A stretch of DNA of 64,000 bases from Oceanococcus sp041619555 (GCA_041619555.1 JBFKDQ010000001.1:62001-126000), one strand, 5' to 3'; shown: positions 24,336 to 33,943, counted from the stretch's first letter. The notes: generated by a model from the sequence alone, not told the origin. Made by a program: numbers and translations.

Positions 24336-26987
24336 ATGTTGCAAACAACCAGAACGACCTGCCCGTATTGCGGCGTCGGCTGCGGCGTGGTCGCCAGCCG
24401 CGATGCGGCGGGGAAGATCGACATCCAGGGCGACCCCGAGCATCCTGCCAATTTCGGCCGCCTGTGCTCCAAGGGCTCGGCGCTGGGCGAAACCCTTGGG
24501 CTTTCGGAACGCCTATTGCGGCCCGAAATCGACGGCACTCCGGCGGACTGGGATCACGCACTGGATACGGCGGCAGGACGCCTGCGTCAGATCATCGATC
24601 AACACGGCCCCGAAGCCGTCGCCCTGTATGTGTCTGGCCAGTTGCTGACCGAGGATTATTACGTCGCCAACAAGCTGGTTAAAGGCTATCTGGGCAGCGC
24701 CAATATCGACACCAATTCGCGTCTGTGCATGTCTTCAGCCGTGGTCGGGCACAAGCGGGCCTTTGGCGCGGACATCGTACCGGGTTGCTACGAGGACATC
24801 GAACTGGCCGATCTGGTCGTGATCACCGGCGCCAACCTGGCCTGGTGCCATCCCATCGTGTACCAGCGTCTGGTGGCGGCCAGAAAGCGGCGTCCGGAAC
24901 TCAGGGTGGTGGTGATCGACCCTCGCGGCACCGCGACCTGCGACATCGCCGACCTGCATCTGGCCCTCAAGCCCGGCACCGATGTCGCCCTGTTCAACGG
25001 CCTGCTCAAACACCTGGCCGAAAAAGGCCACGTCGCCGAGGCATTCATCACGGATCATACTCAGGGCGCGACAGCCACCATCGAAGTGGCGGCGCAGACC
25101 CGCCTGGAGCAGACCGCCGAAATCTGCGGCCTGGGCATTGCCGAGCTACAGGGTTTTTACCGTCTGTTCGCAGCGCATGAAAAAGTCGTCACGATTTTCT
25201 CCCAGGGCGTGAATCAGTCCAGCGCCGGATCGGACAAGGTCAGCAGCATCATCAATTGCCACCTGCTAAGCGGGCGTATTGGTCGCCCCGGCATGGGCCC
25301 CTTCTCCATTACCGGCCAGCCCAATGCCATGGGCGGCCGCGAGGTTGGTGGCCTGGCCAATTTGCTCGCCGCACACATGAATCTGGATGACGTCGAGCAT
25401 CGCGCCATCGTGCAAGACTTCTGGAGCAGCCCCAAGATTGCCGACCGGCCAGGCCTGAAGGCGGTCGATCTGTTCGAGGCCATTCACGCCGGCCAGATCA
25501 AGGCGGTCTGGGTAATTGCCACCAATCCGGTGGTCAGCATGCCAGATGCGCAGCGGGTGCAGGCGGCGCTGGAAGCCTGCGAACTGGTGCTGGTATCGGA
25601 TGTGAGGCGCGATACCGACACGGTGCGTCTGGCCGACATCGTGTTCCCCGCCACCGCCTGGGCGGAGAAGGACGGCACGGTGACCAATTCCGAGCGGCGC
25701 CTGTCCCGCCAGCGCGGCTTTATCCCGCCGCCGGGACAGGCCCGGCCGGACTGGTGGATTCTTTGCGAGATGGCGCGTCGGCTGGGCTACGAGGGCTTCG
25801 ATTTCCAGAGTCCTGGCGAAATTTTCGACGAACATGCGCGGCTTTCTGCCTGCGCCAATGATGGCCGGCGCGGCTTCAACCTCGGTGGCCTGACGGGTCT
25901 GACGAAAGAACAATACGACGCGCTCGAACCGGTACAGTGGCCCATCCGGCCCGATGGAAGCGGCACGCCGCGGCTGTGCGGCGAACGCTTCTACACGCCC
26001 GACCACAAGGCACGCCTGGTGCCAGTTCTCTATCGCGCCCCGCGCAATGCACCGGACGGCGACTATCCCTTCGTGCTCAACACCGGCCGCATCCGCGATC
26101 AGTGGCACACGATGACCCGCACCGGCCTGTCAGCGCGCCTCGGCAGCCACCTACCGGAACCCTTTGTGGAGCTTCACCCGCGCGACGCCCTGCTCTGCGG
26201 CACGGCAGACGGCACCCTGGGCCGCGTACGCAGCCGCTGGGGGGACATCGTGGTGCGGGTGAAGCATTCGGTGGAAATGCCCCGCGGCAGCTTGTTTGTA
26301 CCGATTCACTGGAACAGCCTGAGCGCTTCGGATGCCCGCGTCGGCAAGCTGGTCAACCCGGTCGTCGATCCGGATTCGGGCGAGCCGGAATTCAAGCACA
26401 CGCCGGTGCAACTTGAACCATTCACGGTGGATTGGCATGGCTTCGTGCTGAGCCGTCGCACCGTCAACTGTGAAGCATTTGCCTACTGGTCAAAAGCCAC
26501 CGGCGAGCAGTGCCAGCGCTATGAGCTGGCCGGACGAGGGTGTCCAGCGGACTGGAGCGCCTGGGGCAGGGCATTGCTGCATGCCACCGACACGCAGGCG
26601 GACTACCTGGAATATGTGGATTCGACCGCGAGCCTGTATCGGGCCGCACTGATCCTTGATGATCGCATCGAGGCCTGCATTTTCGTTTCACCACGGCTGG
26701 ACCTGCCTTCCAGGCAGTGGCTTGCCGGCCTATTCGCCCAGGACCGTCTCGGCGAACTCGACCGAATCAGTCTGCTGATGGGGCGACCAAGCGACCCTGC
26801 GGCCGACGCCGGTCCCGTGGTTTGCTCCTGTTTCGGCGTCGGTCGCAATCGTATCCTGCACGAGATCAGTGCCGCATCCCTGACCACGCCCGAGGCGATC
26901 GGCCAGTGCCTGAAAGCGGGCACCAATTGTGGTTCCTGTGTGCCGGAACTGCGCAAGCTGATCGCGGAGGCGCGCAGCGCAGCATGA
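24336..26987 (+). CDS. nasA: Assimilatory nitrate reductase catalytic subunit
   Basis: Cytosolic molybdenum enzyme reducing nitrate to nitrite. At 883 residues it has an N-terminal [4Fe-4S] motif (CPYCGVGCGVV ... LCSKG) at about residues 9-48, the molybdopterin oxidoreductase core (DTNSRLCMSSAVVGHKRAFG, FSQGVNQSSAGSDKV, ITGQPNAMGGREVGGL) and the dinucleotide-binding domain (VLNTGRIRDQWHTMTRTG). A C-terminal BFD-type [2Fe-2S] domain follows (VCSCFGVGRN ... GTNCGSCVPELRKL). Upstream in-frame codons exist, but the family begins at the ATG at 24336. The extra BFD domain complements the NasB-like protein, which lacks one. Confidence 0.95.
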   Translation: MLQTTRTTCPYCGVGCGVVASRDAAGKIDIQGDPEHPANFGRLCSKGSALGETLGLSERLLRPEIDGTPADWDHALDTAAGRLRQIIDQHGPEAVALYVSGQLLTEDYYVANKLVKGYLGSANIDTNSRLCMSSAVVGHKRAFGADIVPGCYEDIELADLVVITGANLAWCHPIVYQRLVAARKRRPELRVVVIDPRGTATCDIADLHLALKPGTDVALFNGLLKHLAEKGHVAEAFITDHTQGATATIEVAAQTRLEQTAEICGLGIAELQGFYRLFAAHEKVVTIFSQGVNQSSAGSDKVSSIINCHLLSGRIGRPGMGPFSITGQPNAMGGREVGGLANLLAAHMNLDDVEHRAIVQDFWSSPKIADRPGLKAVDLFEAIHAGQIKAVWVIATNPVVSMPDAQRVQAALEACELVLVSDVRRDTDTVRLADIVFPATAWAEKDGTVTNSERRLSRQRGFIPPPGQARPDWWILCEMARRLGYEGFDFQSPGEIFDEHARLSACANDGRRGFNLGGLTGLTKEQYDALEPVQWPIRPDGSGTPRLCGERFYTPDHKARLVPVLYRAPRNAPDGDYPFVLNTGRIRDQWHTMTRTGLSARLGSHLPEPFVELHPRDALLCGTADGTLGRVRSRWGDIVVRVKHSVEMPRGSLFVPIHWNSLSASDARVGKLVNPVVDPDSGEPEFKHTPVQLEPFTVDWHGFVLSRRTVNCEAFAYWSKATGEQCQRYELAGRGCPADWSAWGRALLHATDTQADYLEYVDSTASLYRAALILDDRIEACIFVSPRLDLPSRQWLAGLFAQDRLGELDRISLLMGRPSDPAADAGPVVCSCFGVGRNRILHEISAASLTTPEAIGQCLKAGTNCGSCVPELRKLIAEARSAA

Positions 26988-27030
26988 TCCAGTCCGGCGC
27001 CGACCACAATGCCAAGGCCGTGAAACCGGC

Positions 27031-27837
27031 TCAGGCCCAGTAGTCCATCAAACCCTGCACCAGCGGCTTCATGAACCAGCTCTGACTGGGCATGATGTCC
27101 GCTTTCAGCCCGGCATCCTGCAGGACCTGCGCCACCACCGGACCGACCGCGGCCAGAACCAACTGGCCTAAGGCCGTGTGCAAGGCCTGCTCCTGCCCCG
27201 ACTTGCGCGCCATCGTCAGCAGACGACGAACCTGCGCGCTGCTGGTGAAACAGATGGCATCAACCTCGCCGGCCATGATCTTTGCCAGCAAGTCCTGCAC
27301 CTGGCGATCTTCGGCCTCATCGGCATAGGCATAGGGGGCGACAAAGAAATCATGCGCGCCGGCCTGGTCCAGAAATGCTTTCAGGACCAGATTGGGCTCC
27401 TGCCCGTAGAGCTGCACCCCGACCCGTCGATCGTAGAGATCTTCGGTCTGTAGCGCGGCAATCACGCCCTCGGTGGTCGGCACGGCGACCGCCAGATCGG
27501 GCTTCAAGCCCAGATCCCGCAGTGCTTTAGCCGGCTTGGGACCACGCACGATCTTGCGACTCTTTTCAATCGAACGCAGAAATTCATCCGCCACCCCGTA
27601 TCGCTCGGCAAACCCATGCAGGCGCCTGAGACCCTCTCCGGTCAGCAGGATCAGGTCGTCAAATGGCAGACGGATGCAGGTATCCAGCCAGGCATGTACC
27701 TGCTCGACATTTTCGGTGTCATGGATTCCCACCAGCGGACAGCGCAGCACCTTGGCGCCACGCCGTTCCAGCAATCGTGCCAGCACCTCCAGTTGCCGGG
27801 TTTCCGGCACCGCGATACGGCGCCCACTCAATGACAC
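27031..27837 (-). CDS. Uroporphyrinogen-III synthase family protein (HemD-like)
   Basis: A 268-residue protein of the HemD fold: two pseudo-symmetric lobes, with the hinge around residue 125 (AVAVPTTEGVIAALQ) and a C-terminal AVGPVVAQVLQDAGL. HemD closes hydroxymethylbilane to uroporphyrinogen III, the precursor of heme and siroheme. NirB needs siroheme, and HemD paralogues of this kind are found next to nitrate assimilation genes. It is convergent with nasA, so it is not in that operon. A separate housekeeping hemD beside hemC would be expected elsewhere. Confidence 0.78.
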   Translation of the reverse strand: MSLSGRRIAVPETRQLEVLARLLERRGAKVLRCPLVGIHDTENVEQVHAWLDTCIRLPFDDLILLTGEGLRRLHGFAERYGVADEFLRSIEKSRKIVRGPKPAKALRDLGLKPDLAVAVPTTEGVIAALQTEDLYDRRVGVQLYGQEPNLVLKAFLDQAGAHDFFVAPYAYADEAEDRQVQDLLAKIMAGEVDAICFTSSAQVRRLLTMARKSGQEQALHTALGQLVLAAVGPVVAQVLQDAGLKADIMPSQSWFMKPLVQGLMDYWA

Positions 27838-27889
27838 GGCGATGACCTGATCAACATGTCAACAGGACAAGCAAGGACTGAAATGGAGC

Positions 27890-28957
27890 TCACTTCGCCA
27901 ACTGCAGTTCAACACGGCGGTTCAATTTGCGTCCTTCGGGCGTGTCATTGCTGGCCACCGGGCGCTCATCCCCATAACCTCGCGCGGTCATCCGCTCGGC
28001 CGCAATGCCTCGGTCACGCAAATACTGCATCACGGCTTCGGCGCGCTGTTGCGAGAGCCGCTTGTTGTGAGCGGAATTGCCGCTCTTATCGGCGTGCCCG
28101 GCAATCAGGACATGCAGGGTCGGCTGGCCCTGCAAGGCCTGCACAGCCCGCTCCAGGCCGGCGGCGGACTCAGGCTTGAGCCGATCGGAATTGGACTCGA
28201 AGTACACCCCTTCCAGGCGCAGATTCTGCTCCTTCACGGCGCAGCCGGAACGATCCACCCGGGTGCCTGGCAAGGTGCCTTTGCAAGCATCGAAATTATC
28301 CAGCACCCCATCACCATCCGAATCGATCGGCTTGGGCGGATAATTCAGATTCGGCGGCGGAACCGGGGCAGGAATGGCCTTTTCAACCGGCACCTCGCGG
28401 ACCACGATTTCGGTCGGATCAAGCGGAATTTCAAAGCCCAGACCGATCCGGTAGTCGTTCACGCCATCAAGATAGTCTTCGTACATCGAGCGGGCTTCCA
28501 GACGCAGCCGGATCTTGCTGCTGGTCAGGCCACGACTGAGCAAGCCAAGCCCGATGTTGGCCTGAATGCCGCCAGCATCCTGGCCAACCGTATCCACATC
28601 GTTGAAAACGAAGCCTGCGCCGCCCAGCAGCATGGCGGAGAAGCTGCCGCGGCGGCCGAGCAAATAGTGCAAATCCAGGCCTACGCCCACGTTGGTGTAG
28701 ACTTCCGCGCCCTGATTGTTCTTGTCGAACAGCACGCCGAAGCCCCGCAACTCGGCGTACAGGTGCTGGCGGATCTGTCGCCCCAGGATCAGGTCGATGC
28801 CGGAGCCATCTGCCTGCACGCCGCGCGCGTCATCGGCAGAGACAAAGTAGCCATTCATCGCAAAATATTTTTCTGGAGTCTCCAATGCTGCGGCGCGTCC
28901 CGCCACCAGCATGCAGGCAAACAGACCAACAAGAGACCACCTGAAGCTGACTATCAT
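27890..28957 (-). CDS. OmpA-family outer-membrane protein with calcium-binding repeat
   Basis: A 355-residue exported protein. The signal peptide (SLVGLFACMLVAGRAAA) is followed by an OmpA-like beta-barrel (about residues 28-190), a Pro-rich linker (PAPVPPPNLNYPPKP), a thrombospondin-type-3-like calcium repeat (DSDGDGVLDNFDACKG, about 225-240) and a C-terminal OmpA peptidoglycan-binding domain (HADKSGNSAHNKRLSQQRA, with the conserved D and R). It probably ties the outer membrane to peptidoglycan. The ATG at 28957 has GAGGA immediately ahead; the frame extends upstream without signal-peptide character. Confidence 0.88.
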   Translation of the reverse strand: MIVSFRWSLVGLFACMLVAGRAAALETPEKYFAMNGYFVSADDARGVQADGSGIDLILGRQIRQHLYAELRGFGVLFDKNNQGAEVYTNVGVGLDLHYLLGRRGSFSAMLLGGAGFVFNDVDTVGQDAGGIQANIGLGLLSRGLTSSKIRLRLEARSMYEDYLDGVNDYRIGLGFEIPLDPTEIVVREVPVEKAIPAPVPPPNLNYPPKPIDSDGDGVLDNFDACKGTLPGTRVDRSGCAVKEQNLRLEGVYFESNSDRLKPESAAGLERAVQALQGQPTLHVLIAGHADKSGNSAHNKRLSQQRAEAVMQYLRDRGIAAERMTARGYGDERPVASNDTPEGRKLNRRVELQLAK

Positions 28958-29133
28958 TCCTCTTCCCCGGAGTTGGTATTTCTCGCGCGGTTTCCCCGCA
29001 ATCTTCTTCATCATAGCTGATATTGCCTTTGGGGAGGAGATTCCTGCCCACCCCTTGCCTGTGTAAACAGTCACTTACGGATTGGTCGCCAGAGCCTGCC
29101 CGGATTCGGGGCGAGATCGCGTAAACCAGCATC

Positions 29134-30633
29134 ATGAGCCTCGCCATCGTATTCACCCGCGCCGAATTGGGCATTGATGCGCCGCCGGTGCGTTTGGAAG
29201 TCCATGTGGCCGGCGGCCTGCCTGGCCTGACCATCGTAGGTCTACCCGCCGCCGCGGTGCGAGAGGCCAAGGATCGCGTCCGTGCGGCCCTGCAGAACAG
29301 CGGCTTCAGCATGCCGCCGCGCCGGATTACGGTCAATCTCGCACCCGCCAATCTACCCAAGGAAGGCACGCGCTATGACCTTCCCATGGCGCTCGGCATC
29401 CTGCTGGCATCAGGCCAACTGGCCGGCGAGGTCCAGGACCTCGAGTTTCTGGGCGAGCTGTCCCTGTCAGGAGAGCTCCGCCCGGTCAGCGGCATCATGC
29501 CGGCCGTACTTGCGGCCCGACAGGCCGGCACCACGCTGCTGATTCCAGCCGGCAACGCCGCTGAAGCGGCCCTGCTGGTAGGGGCTCAGCTACGCCAGGC
29601 GAATCATTTGCTGGATGTATGCGCCAGCCTGCAAGGGCAACAGGACTGGCAGGCCATCGCCACCGATGGCAGCCCCGGATACCAACCGCCGCCCGCCAGC
29701 GATCTGGCCGAAGTGCAGGGTCAGGCCCATGCCAAGCGGGCCCTGGAAATCGCGGCCAGCGGGCGCCACAATCTATTGCTGATCGGCCCCCCTGGCAGTG
29801 GCAAGAGCATGCTGGCGCAGCGCCTGCCCGGCATCTGCCCACCGCTGACCGAAGCCGAGGCGCGCCAGCTGGCCTGCATACAGTCCATCTCGAGCGAAGG
29901 CTTCGATCCCGCACGCTGGCGCCAGATGCCATTTCGCGCACCGCACCATTCCGCCTCCCCGGCCGCACTCAGTGGCGGGGGTTCGATTCCGCGACCGGGA
30001 GAGATCAGTCTGGCCCATACCGGCATCCTGTTCCTCGACGAGTTACCGGAGTTCAGTCGCAGCGCACTGGAGATGCTGCGCGAACCGATGGAATCGGGCT
30101 GTGTGAGAATCTCCAGAGTCCGGGAACAGCTCGAGTTCCCCGCACGATTCCAGCTTCTGGCGGCGATGAACCCCTGCCCCTGCGGCTTTCTCGGTGACGC
30201 CGCCGCGGCCTGCCATTGCAGCGCCGCGCAGGTGGCCCGCTACCGCCAGCGCGTATCTGGCCCGCTGCTCGACCGCATCGACATGCAGCTCTGGATTCCT
30301 CGGCTGCCCGCCAGCGACCTTCTGCAGCAACGATCAGGCGCGGCGGAATCCAGCGTGCAGGTTCGCGACCGGGTCATCCAAGCGCGGGCCCGCCAGGATC
30401 GGCGCGCTGGCAAGTCGAATGCCGAACTGAGCGCACAGGAAGTGGAACAGCATTGCGCCCTGCAGACCGACGATCGCCGTCTGCTTGGTCAGGCGGCGGA
30501 GAAGATGCAGCTCAGCGGCCGCGGCATTCACCGGGTTCTGAAACTGGCGCGGAGCATTGCCGATCTGGATGAAGCGGACAGCATTCGCACCGTCCATCTC
30601 AGCGAGGCCCTGCATTTTCGCCAGAGCACCTAG
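29134..30633 (+). CDS. comM: ComM/YifB-family magnesium-chelatase-like AAA+ ATPase
   Basis: A 499-residue helicase-like AAA+ protein. In naturally transformable bacteria ComM extends branch migration during integration of incoming DNA. It has an N-terminal Lon-substrate-like domain (GLPGLTIVGLPAAAVREAKDRV), Walker A GPPGSGKSMLAQRLPG near residue 220, Walker B GILFLDELPEF near 298, a cysteine-bearing loop (MNPCPCGF) near 348 and the C-terminal Mg-chelatase lid. Other competence genes are not in the window, and the gene is widespread beyond transformable species. Ends 2 bases before the convergent BLUF gene. Confidence 0.93.
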   Translation: MSLAIVFTRAELGIDAPPVRLEVHVAGGLPGLTIVGLPAAAVREAKDRVRAALQNSGFSMPPRRITVNLAPANLPKEGTRYDLPMALGILLASGQLAGEVQDLEFLGELSLSGELRPVSGIMPAVLAARQAGTTLLIPAGNAAEAALLVGAQLRQANHLLDVCASLQGQQDWQAIATDGSPGYQPPPASDLAEVQGQAHAKRALEIAASGRHNLLLIGPPGSGKSMLAQRLPGICPPLTEAEARQLACIQSISSEGFDPARWRQMPFRAPHHSASPAALSGGGSIPRPGEISLAHTGILFLDELPEFSRSALEMLREPMESGCVRISRVREQLEFPARFQLLAAMNPCPCGFLGDAAAACHCSAAQVARYRQRVSGPLLDRIDMQLWIPRLPASDLLQQRSGAAESSVQVRDRVIQARARQDRRAGKSNAELSAQEVEQHCALQTDDRRLLGQAAEKMQLSGRGIHRVLKLARSIADLDEADSIRTVHLSEALHFRQST

Positions 30634-30635
30634 CC

Positions 30636-31082
30636 TCAGATCCCGGGGCGGGTCGGAGAGGCCCGCAAGTGATGGGTGATCTGTCGGATCATCTCGATGA
30701 CCTGCTCGCCGTCTCGGCGGCTGCCGGCCAGGATCTCGTCGATACAGGACCGAATGGCGTGGCGAGTCTTGTGATCGACTGGAAAGCTGCGGCCCAGATC
30801 CAGACCACGCATGCTCCAGCCGGCGAAGGCCCGCTTGTCTACGGCGCCTTCAAAAACGATGGTAAAACCTCGATGCCGCGGGTCCTGCGCGATCCTCAGC
30901 GCCAGGGACTCGACCGCGTCCTCCGGCCCTTCCAGCACCTGCATGAACTGGTTGCCGATCAAAATCAGCAGGCCGGAAATCTCAACGCGTTCATTGCGTC
31001 GCGCAAATTCAGAACACAGCGCGAGCAGGCCATTGGTATCCAGGCTGTTGATGCTTTCGCTGATGTAGATCAATCGTCGCAT
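30636..31082 (-). CDS. BLUF-domain blue-light photoreceptor
   Basis: A 148-residue single-domain flavin photoreceptor. Residues expected around FAD are present: Tyr in LIYIS near residue 6, Asn in RRNERVEISGLL near 30, Gln in FMQVLEG near 49, and the Trp/Met pair in FAGWSMRGL near 90. The C-terminal helix region (about 100-148) carries no output enzyme, so it must act by partner binding. The start chosen is the ATG at 31082, where the family begins; the frame continues upstream without similarity. No partner gene is evident next to it. Confidence 0.88.
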   Translation of the reverse strand: MRRLIYISESINSLDTNGLLALCSEFARRNERVEISGLLILIGNQFMQVLEGPEDAVESLALRIAQDPRHRGFTIVFEGAVDKRAFAGWSMRGLDLGRSFPVDHKTRHAIRSCIDEILAGSRRDGEQVIEMIRQITHHLRASPTRPGI

Positions 31083-31191
31083 GTCGGTTTTCCACGGCCG
31101 ATCAGGCAAGAATGCCAGCAATGCGTGCGGTGTAACAGATGGAAGCGCTTGCAGCCTTCCACTGGCATCGATGGCAAGGGTATGGCCAGAC

Positions 31192-31222
31192 AAAAAAACG
31201 CCGGCTCTGCGGCCGGCGTTTC
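31192..31222 (-). terminator. Intrinsic terminator of the first TorF porin
   Basis: On the minus strand ACGCCGGC pairs with GCCGGCGT around a 6-base loop and is followed by seven T, shortly after the porin stop. Confidence 0.9.
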
Positions 31223-31238
31223 TGTGGCTCGTGCTGGA

Positions 31239-31952
31239 TCAGAAAGCCGAGCCGAAACTGCGACTCCATCCCACGGTAAACTGCGGCCGGTCACTGACCG
31301 GGAGCAAACCGCTCATGCCGTGGTTTTCATCAATGGAACTGGCGGTGACCGCGAAAGCAACCTGTCCGGCCTGCCCGTAATCCTTGACGAAGCTCACCCC
31401 ATAGTCGAAATAGCTGTCGTCAGACAAGGCATCATAGAAATCGCCCAGGCCCATGAAGCTGCCCAGGTGCAGTTGCAATTTGGCGTCCGCCAGCAGCGGC
31501 AGGACAAAATTGACTTCCACATAAGCGGACTCATCATCCTTCACCGCGGTGCCGCCGACGTTGTAATAGGCATAGGCGTTCAGGGCGTCCCAGTTGACAC
31601 CGATATACGCTTCGCCGTTGTTGCTGGCACTGGCGCTGGCCGGCGCGCTGGGATCGAAGTAGCCAATCAGCCCCAGATCCAGGGAGACATCGCGACTGAG
31701 TGACAGCGCATAACCGGCGTAGACGTCCACCTCTTCATTGCCAGCCAGCCCGGCATTGGAAATCCAGATTCCGCTGTACAGCCCGGTGGAATCGAAGGAA
31801 TAATCAAACGAACCCCAGACCTGCGCCCCGCTGGACTGGGGGATGCCGCGAAAAACGTACTCCGATGACATCCCGATATTGATTTCGGAAGCCGCGTGGG
31901 ACAGCCCGCTGGCCGCCATCAGCATGCCGGCGGCGATAAGGCGATTTCTCAT
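31239..31952 (-). CDS. TorF-family putative porin (first copy)
   Basis: A 237-residue outer-membrane protein. The signal peptide ends near residue 20 (GLSHA), then comes the family hallmark NIGMSSEYVFRGIPQSSG, repeated beta strands with paired aromatic residues, and a terminal FTVGWSRSFGSAF. The substrate of this family is not established. A second copy with the same SEYVFRG hallmark is at 45066-45812. It lies upstream of the BLUF gene on the same strand, but an intrinsic terminator separates them. Confidence 0.85.
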   Translation of the reverse strand: MRNRLIAAGMLMAASGLSHAASEINIGMSSEYVFRGIPQSSGAQVWGSFDYSFDSTGLYSGIWISNAGLAGNEEVDVYAGYALSLSRDVSLDLGLIGYFDPSAPASASASNNGEAYIGVNWDALNAYAYYNVGGTAVKDDESAYVEVNFVLPLLADAKLQLHLGSFMGLGDFYDALSDDSYFDYGVSFVKDYGQAGQVAFAVTASSIDENHGMSGLLPVSDRPQFTVGWSRSFGSAF

Positions 31953-31988
31953 GTTCTACTCCCAGATCAAACGTGTTGGACGCGTATT

Positions 31989-32963
31989 CTACGCAAAATG
32001 GCAGGCCACATTGCCCTGCCCTTCATGATGGGGCCGCAGTTCGGGCACTTCCGTGGCGCAGCGCGAGGCGGCGCGTGGGCAACGGGTGCGGAAAGTGCAG
32101 CCAGAAGGTGGATTCAGCGGCGAAGGCAGATCGCCGCTGAGCGGTGCGTGAGTCTTGGCCTGCTCGATTTCCGGGTCCGGCACCGGCACCGACTGGATCA
32201 GGGCCTGGGTATAGGGATGCGCAGGGGCGGCGTACAGGGCATCGCGGCTCGCTTCTTCGGCAACCTTGCCCAGATACATGACCAGCACCCGGTCGCTGAT
32301 GTGCCGGACGACCGACAGGTCATGGGCGATGAAAACCATGGTCAGGCCCATCTCCCGCTTCAGATCCATCAACAGGTTGACGATCTGGGCCTGGATCGAG
32401 ACATCCAGCGCGCTGACCGGCTCGTCGCACAGCAGCAGTTCCGGTTCCACCACCAGCGCACGGGCGATTCCGACGCGCTGGCACTGACCACCGGAGAATT
32501 CATGGGGATAGCGGTTGATCTGGTTTTTCAGCAAGCCCACCAGTTCCATCGCGGACTGCACCTTGCGCTTGCGGTCCTGGGCGGACATCTGTGGAAAATA
32601 TACCCGCAAAGGTTCGGCAATGGCCTCCCCAACCGTCATGCGTGGATTCAGGGAGGCCAGCGGATCCTGAAATACGATCTGCATCCGCTTGCGCATGCGC
32701 TTCATCGCTTTGGCGTCGGTGAAATCCATGCGCTCTCCGCCAAGGTGGATCTCTCCCTGCGTCGGCGGATGAATGCCGAGAATCGCGCGGGCGAGGGTGG
32801 ATTTACCGCAGCCGGATTCACCGACCACACCCAGGGTCGTGCCCGCCGGCACCTCCAGACTCACACCGTTCACCGCCTTGAGCATCAAGGGCGGCTTGAA
32901 CAGGCCCTGCGGAATCGGGAAGTGGACGTGGACATCCTGCAATGTCAGGAGATTCGTGCTCAT
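31989..32963 (-). CDS. oppF: Oligopeptide ABC transporter ATP-binding protein OppF
   Basis: A 324-residue ATPase with Walker A GESGCGKSTLARAILG near residue 47, signature SGGQCQRVGIARAL near 158, Walker B LLLCDEPVSALD near 178, and the C-terminal peptide-transporter extension with cysteines (GCTFRTRCPRA). It pairs with OppD to power peptide import. The ATG overlaps the oppD stop. It is the last gene of the marC-DUF885-oppABCDF operon. Confidence 0.95.
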   Translation of the reverse strand: MSTNLLTLQDVHVHFPIPQGLFKPPLMLKAVNGVSLEVPAGTTLGVVGESGCGKSTLARAILGIHPPTQGEIHLGGERMDFTDAKAMKRMRKRMQIVFQDPLASLNPRMTVGEAIAEPLRVYFPQMSAQDRKRKVQSAMELVGLLKNQINRYPHEFSGGQCQRVGIARALVVEPELLLCDEPVSALDVSIQAQIVNLLMDLKREMGLTMVFIAHDLSVVRHISDRVLVMYLGKVAEEASRDALYAAPAHPYTQALIQSVPVPDPEIEQAKTHAPLSGDLPSPLNPPSGCTFRTRCPRAASRCATEVPELRPHHEGQGNVACHFA

Positions 32964-33937
32964 GCCAGTTCCTCCGTCAGGACATGACAGGCCCTGGCGC
33001 TGCCATCATGACCAAACTGCAGCAAAGGCCGATCGCGCCGACAACGCTCGATCTTGTCGGCGCAGCGTGGTTCGAAGGGGCAACCGGGAGGCAGGTGCAT
33101 CAGATCCGGCGGATTGCCGGAAATGGTCTGCAGCGCCGAGGCGCCGGCATCATCGATCCTCGGCACCGAGCGCAGCAGGCCGCGGGTATAGGGATGACTG
33201 GGCTGACGGAAGATTTGTTGCAGGGTGCCGTACTCCATGACCTGGCCACCGTACATCACCATGACATGGTCACACAGGCCGGCAACCACGCCTAGATCAT
33301 GGGTGATGAGGATGATGGCCACACCGAAATCATCGCGCAGATCTTTCAATAAATTAAGAATCTGGGCCTGCACCGTGACATCGAGCGCGGTGGTGGGTTC
33401 ATCGGCGATGATGAGTTCGGGCCGGCACAACAAGGCCATCGCAATCATCACGCGCTGGCGCATCCCGCCGGAGAATTCATGTGGGTAGTAGTGCACCCGC
33501 TTGCGGGCATCCGGAATCTGCACGGCATCCAGTACTTCGATCGCACGCGCCAGCGCATCCTGTTTCGACAGGCCACGATGCAGGATCAGGGACTCCGTGA
33601 GCTGCTCGCTGATCCGCATATAGGGATTCAGTGAGGTCATCGGGTCCTGAAAGATCATGCCGATAGAGGAACCACGAACCTGATTCAACTCCTTCGCCCT
33701 CATGCCGAGCAGATCGCGGCCCTGAAACACGACCCGCCCGCCCGCTTCACCATTGGTGGCCAGCAGCCCCATGATGGAGAGTACGGTCTGGCTCTTGCCG
33801 GAACCGGACTCACCCACGATGCCGAGGGTTTCGCCCTTGGCGAGGCTGAAATTGACCCCGCTGACCGCTTCGACCTCGCCATCATCGGTGGCGAATTTCA
33901 CCGACAGATTATGCACCTGCAGAATATTTTCCATCAT
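32960..33937 (-). CDS. oppD: Oligopeptide ABC transporter ATP-binding protein OppD
   Basis: A 325-residue ATPase with Walker A GESGSGKSQTVLSIMG near residue 40, signature SGGMRQRVMIAMALL near 156, Walker B LIIADEPTTALD near 177, and the C-terminal CPFEPRCADKIERC extension typical of the Opp/Dpp branch. It overlaps oppF by four bases and follows oppC closely. Confidence 0.95.
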   Translation of the reverse strand: MMENILQVHNLSVKFATDDGEVEAVSGVNFSLAKGETLGIVGESGSGKSQTVLSIMGLLATNGEAGGRVVFQGRDLLGMRAKELNQVRGSSIGMIFQDPMTSLNPYMRISEQLTESLILHRGLSKQDALARAIEVLDAVQIPDARKRVHYYPHEFSGGMRQRVMIAMALLCRPELIIADEPTTALDVTVQAQILNLLKDLRDDFGVAIILITHDLGVVAGLCDHVMVMYGGQVMEYGTLQQIFRQPSHPYTRGLLRSVPRIDDAGASALQTISGNPPDLMHLPPGCPFEPRCADKIERCRRDRPLLQFGHDGSARACHVLTEELA

Positions 33938-33943
33938 CGGTTC

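Noticed and set aside
22739..24538. Open frame of 599 codons on the minus strand across nirD, nasB and the start of nasA
   Set aside because: It covers three real genes in opposite orientation and has no recognisable domain.
26985..27044. 19-codon frame overlapping the nasA stop (ATGA)
   Set aside because: Too short, with no motif, and it runs into the convergent HemD-like gene. The overlap alone is not evidence of coding.
28957..29074. Longer OmpA-like protein starting at 29074
   Set aside because: The extra 39 residues are basic and not signal-peptide-like. The ATG at 28957 has a ribosome site directly ahead and a good signal peptide behind it.
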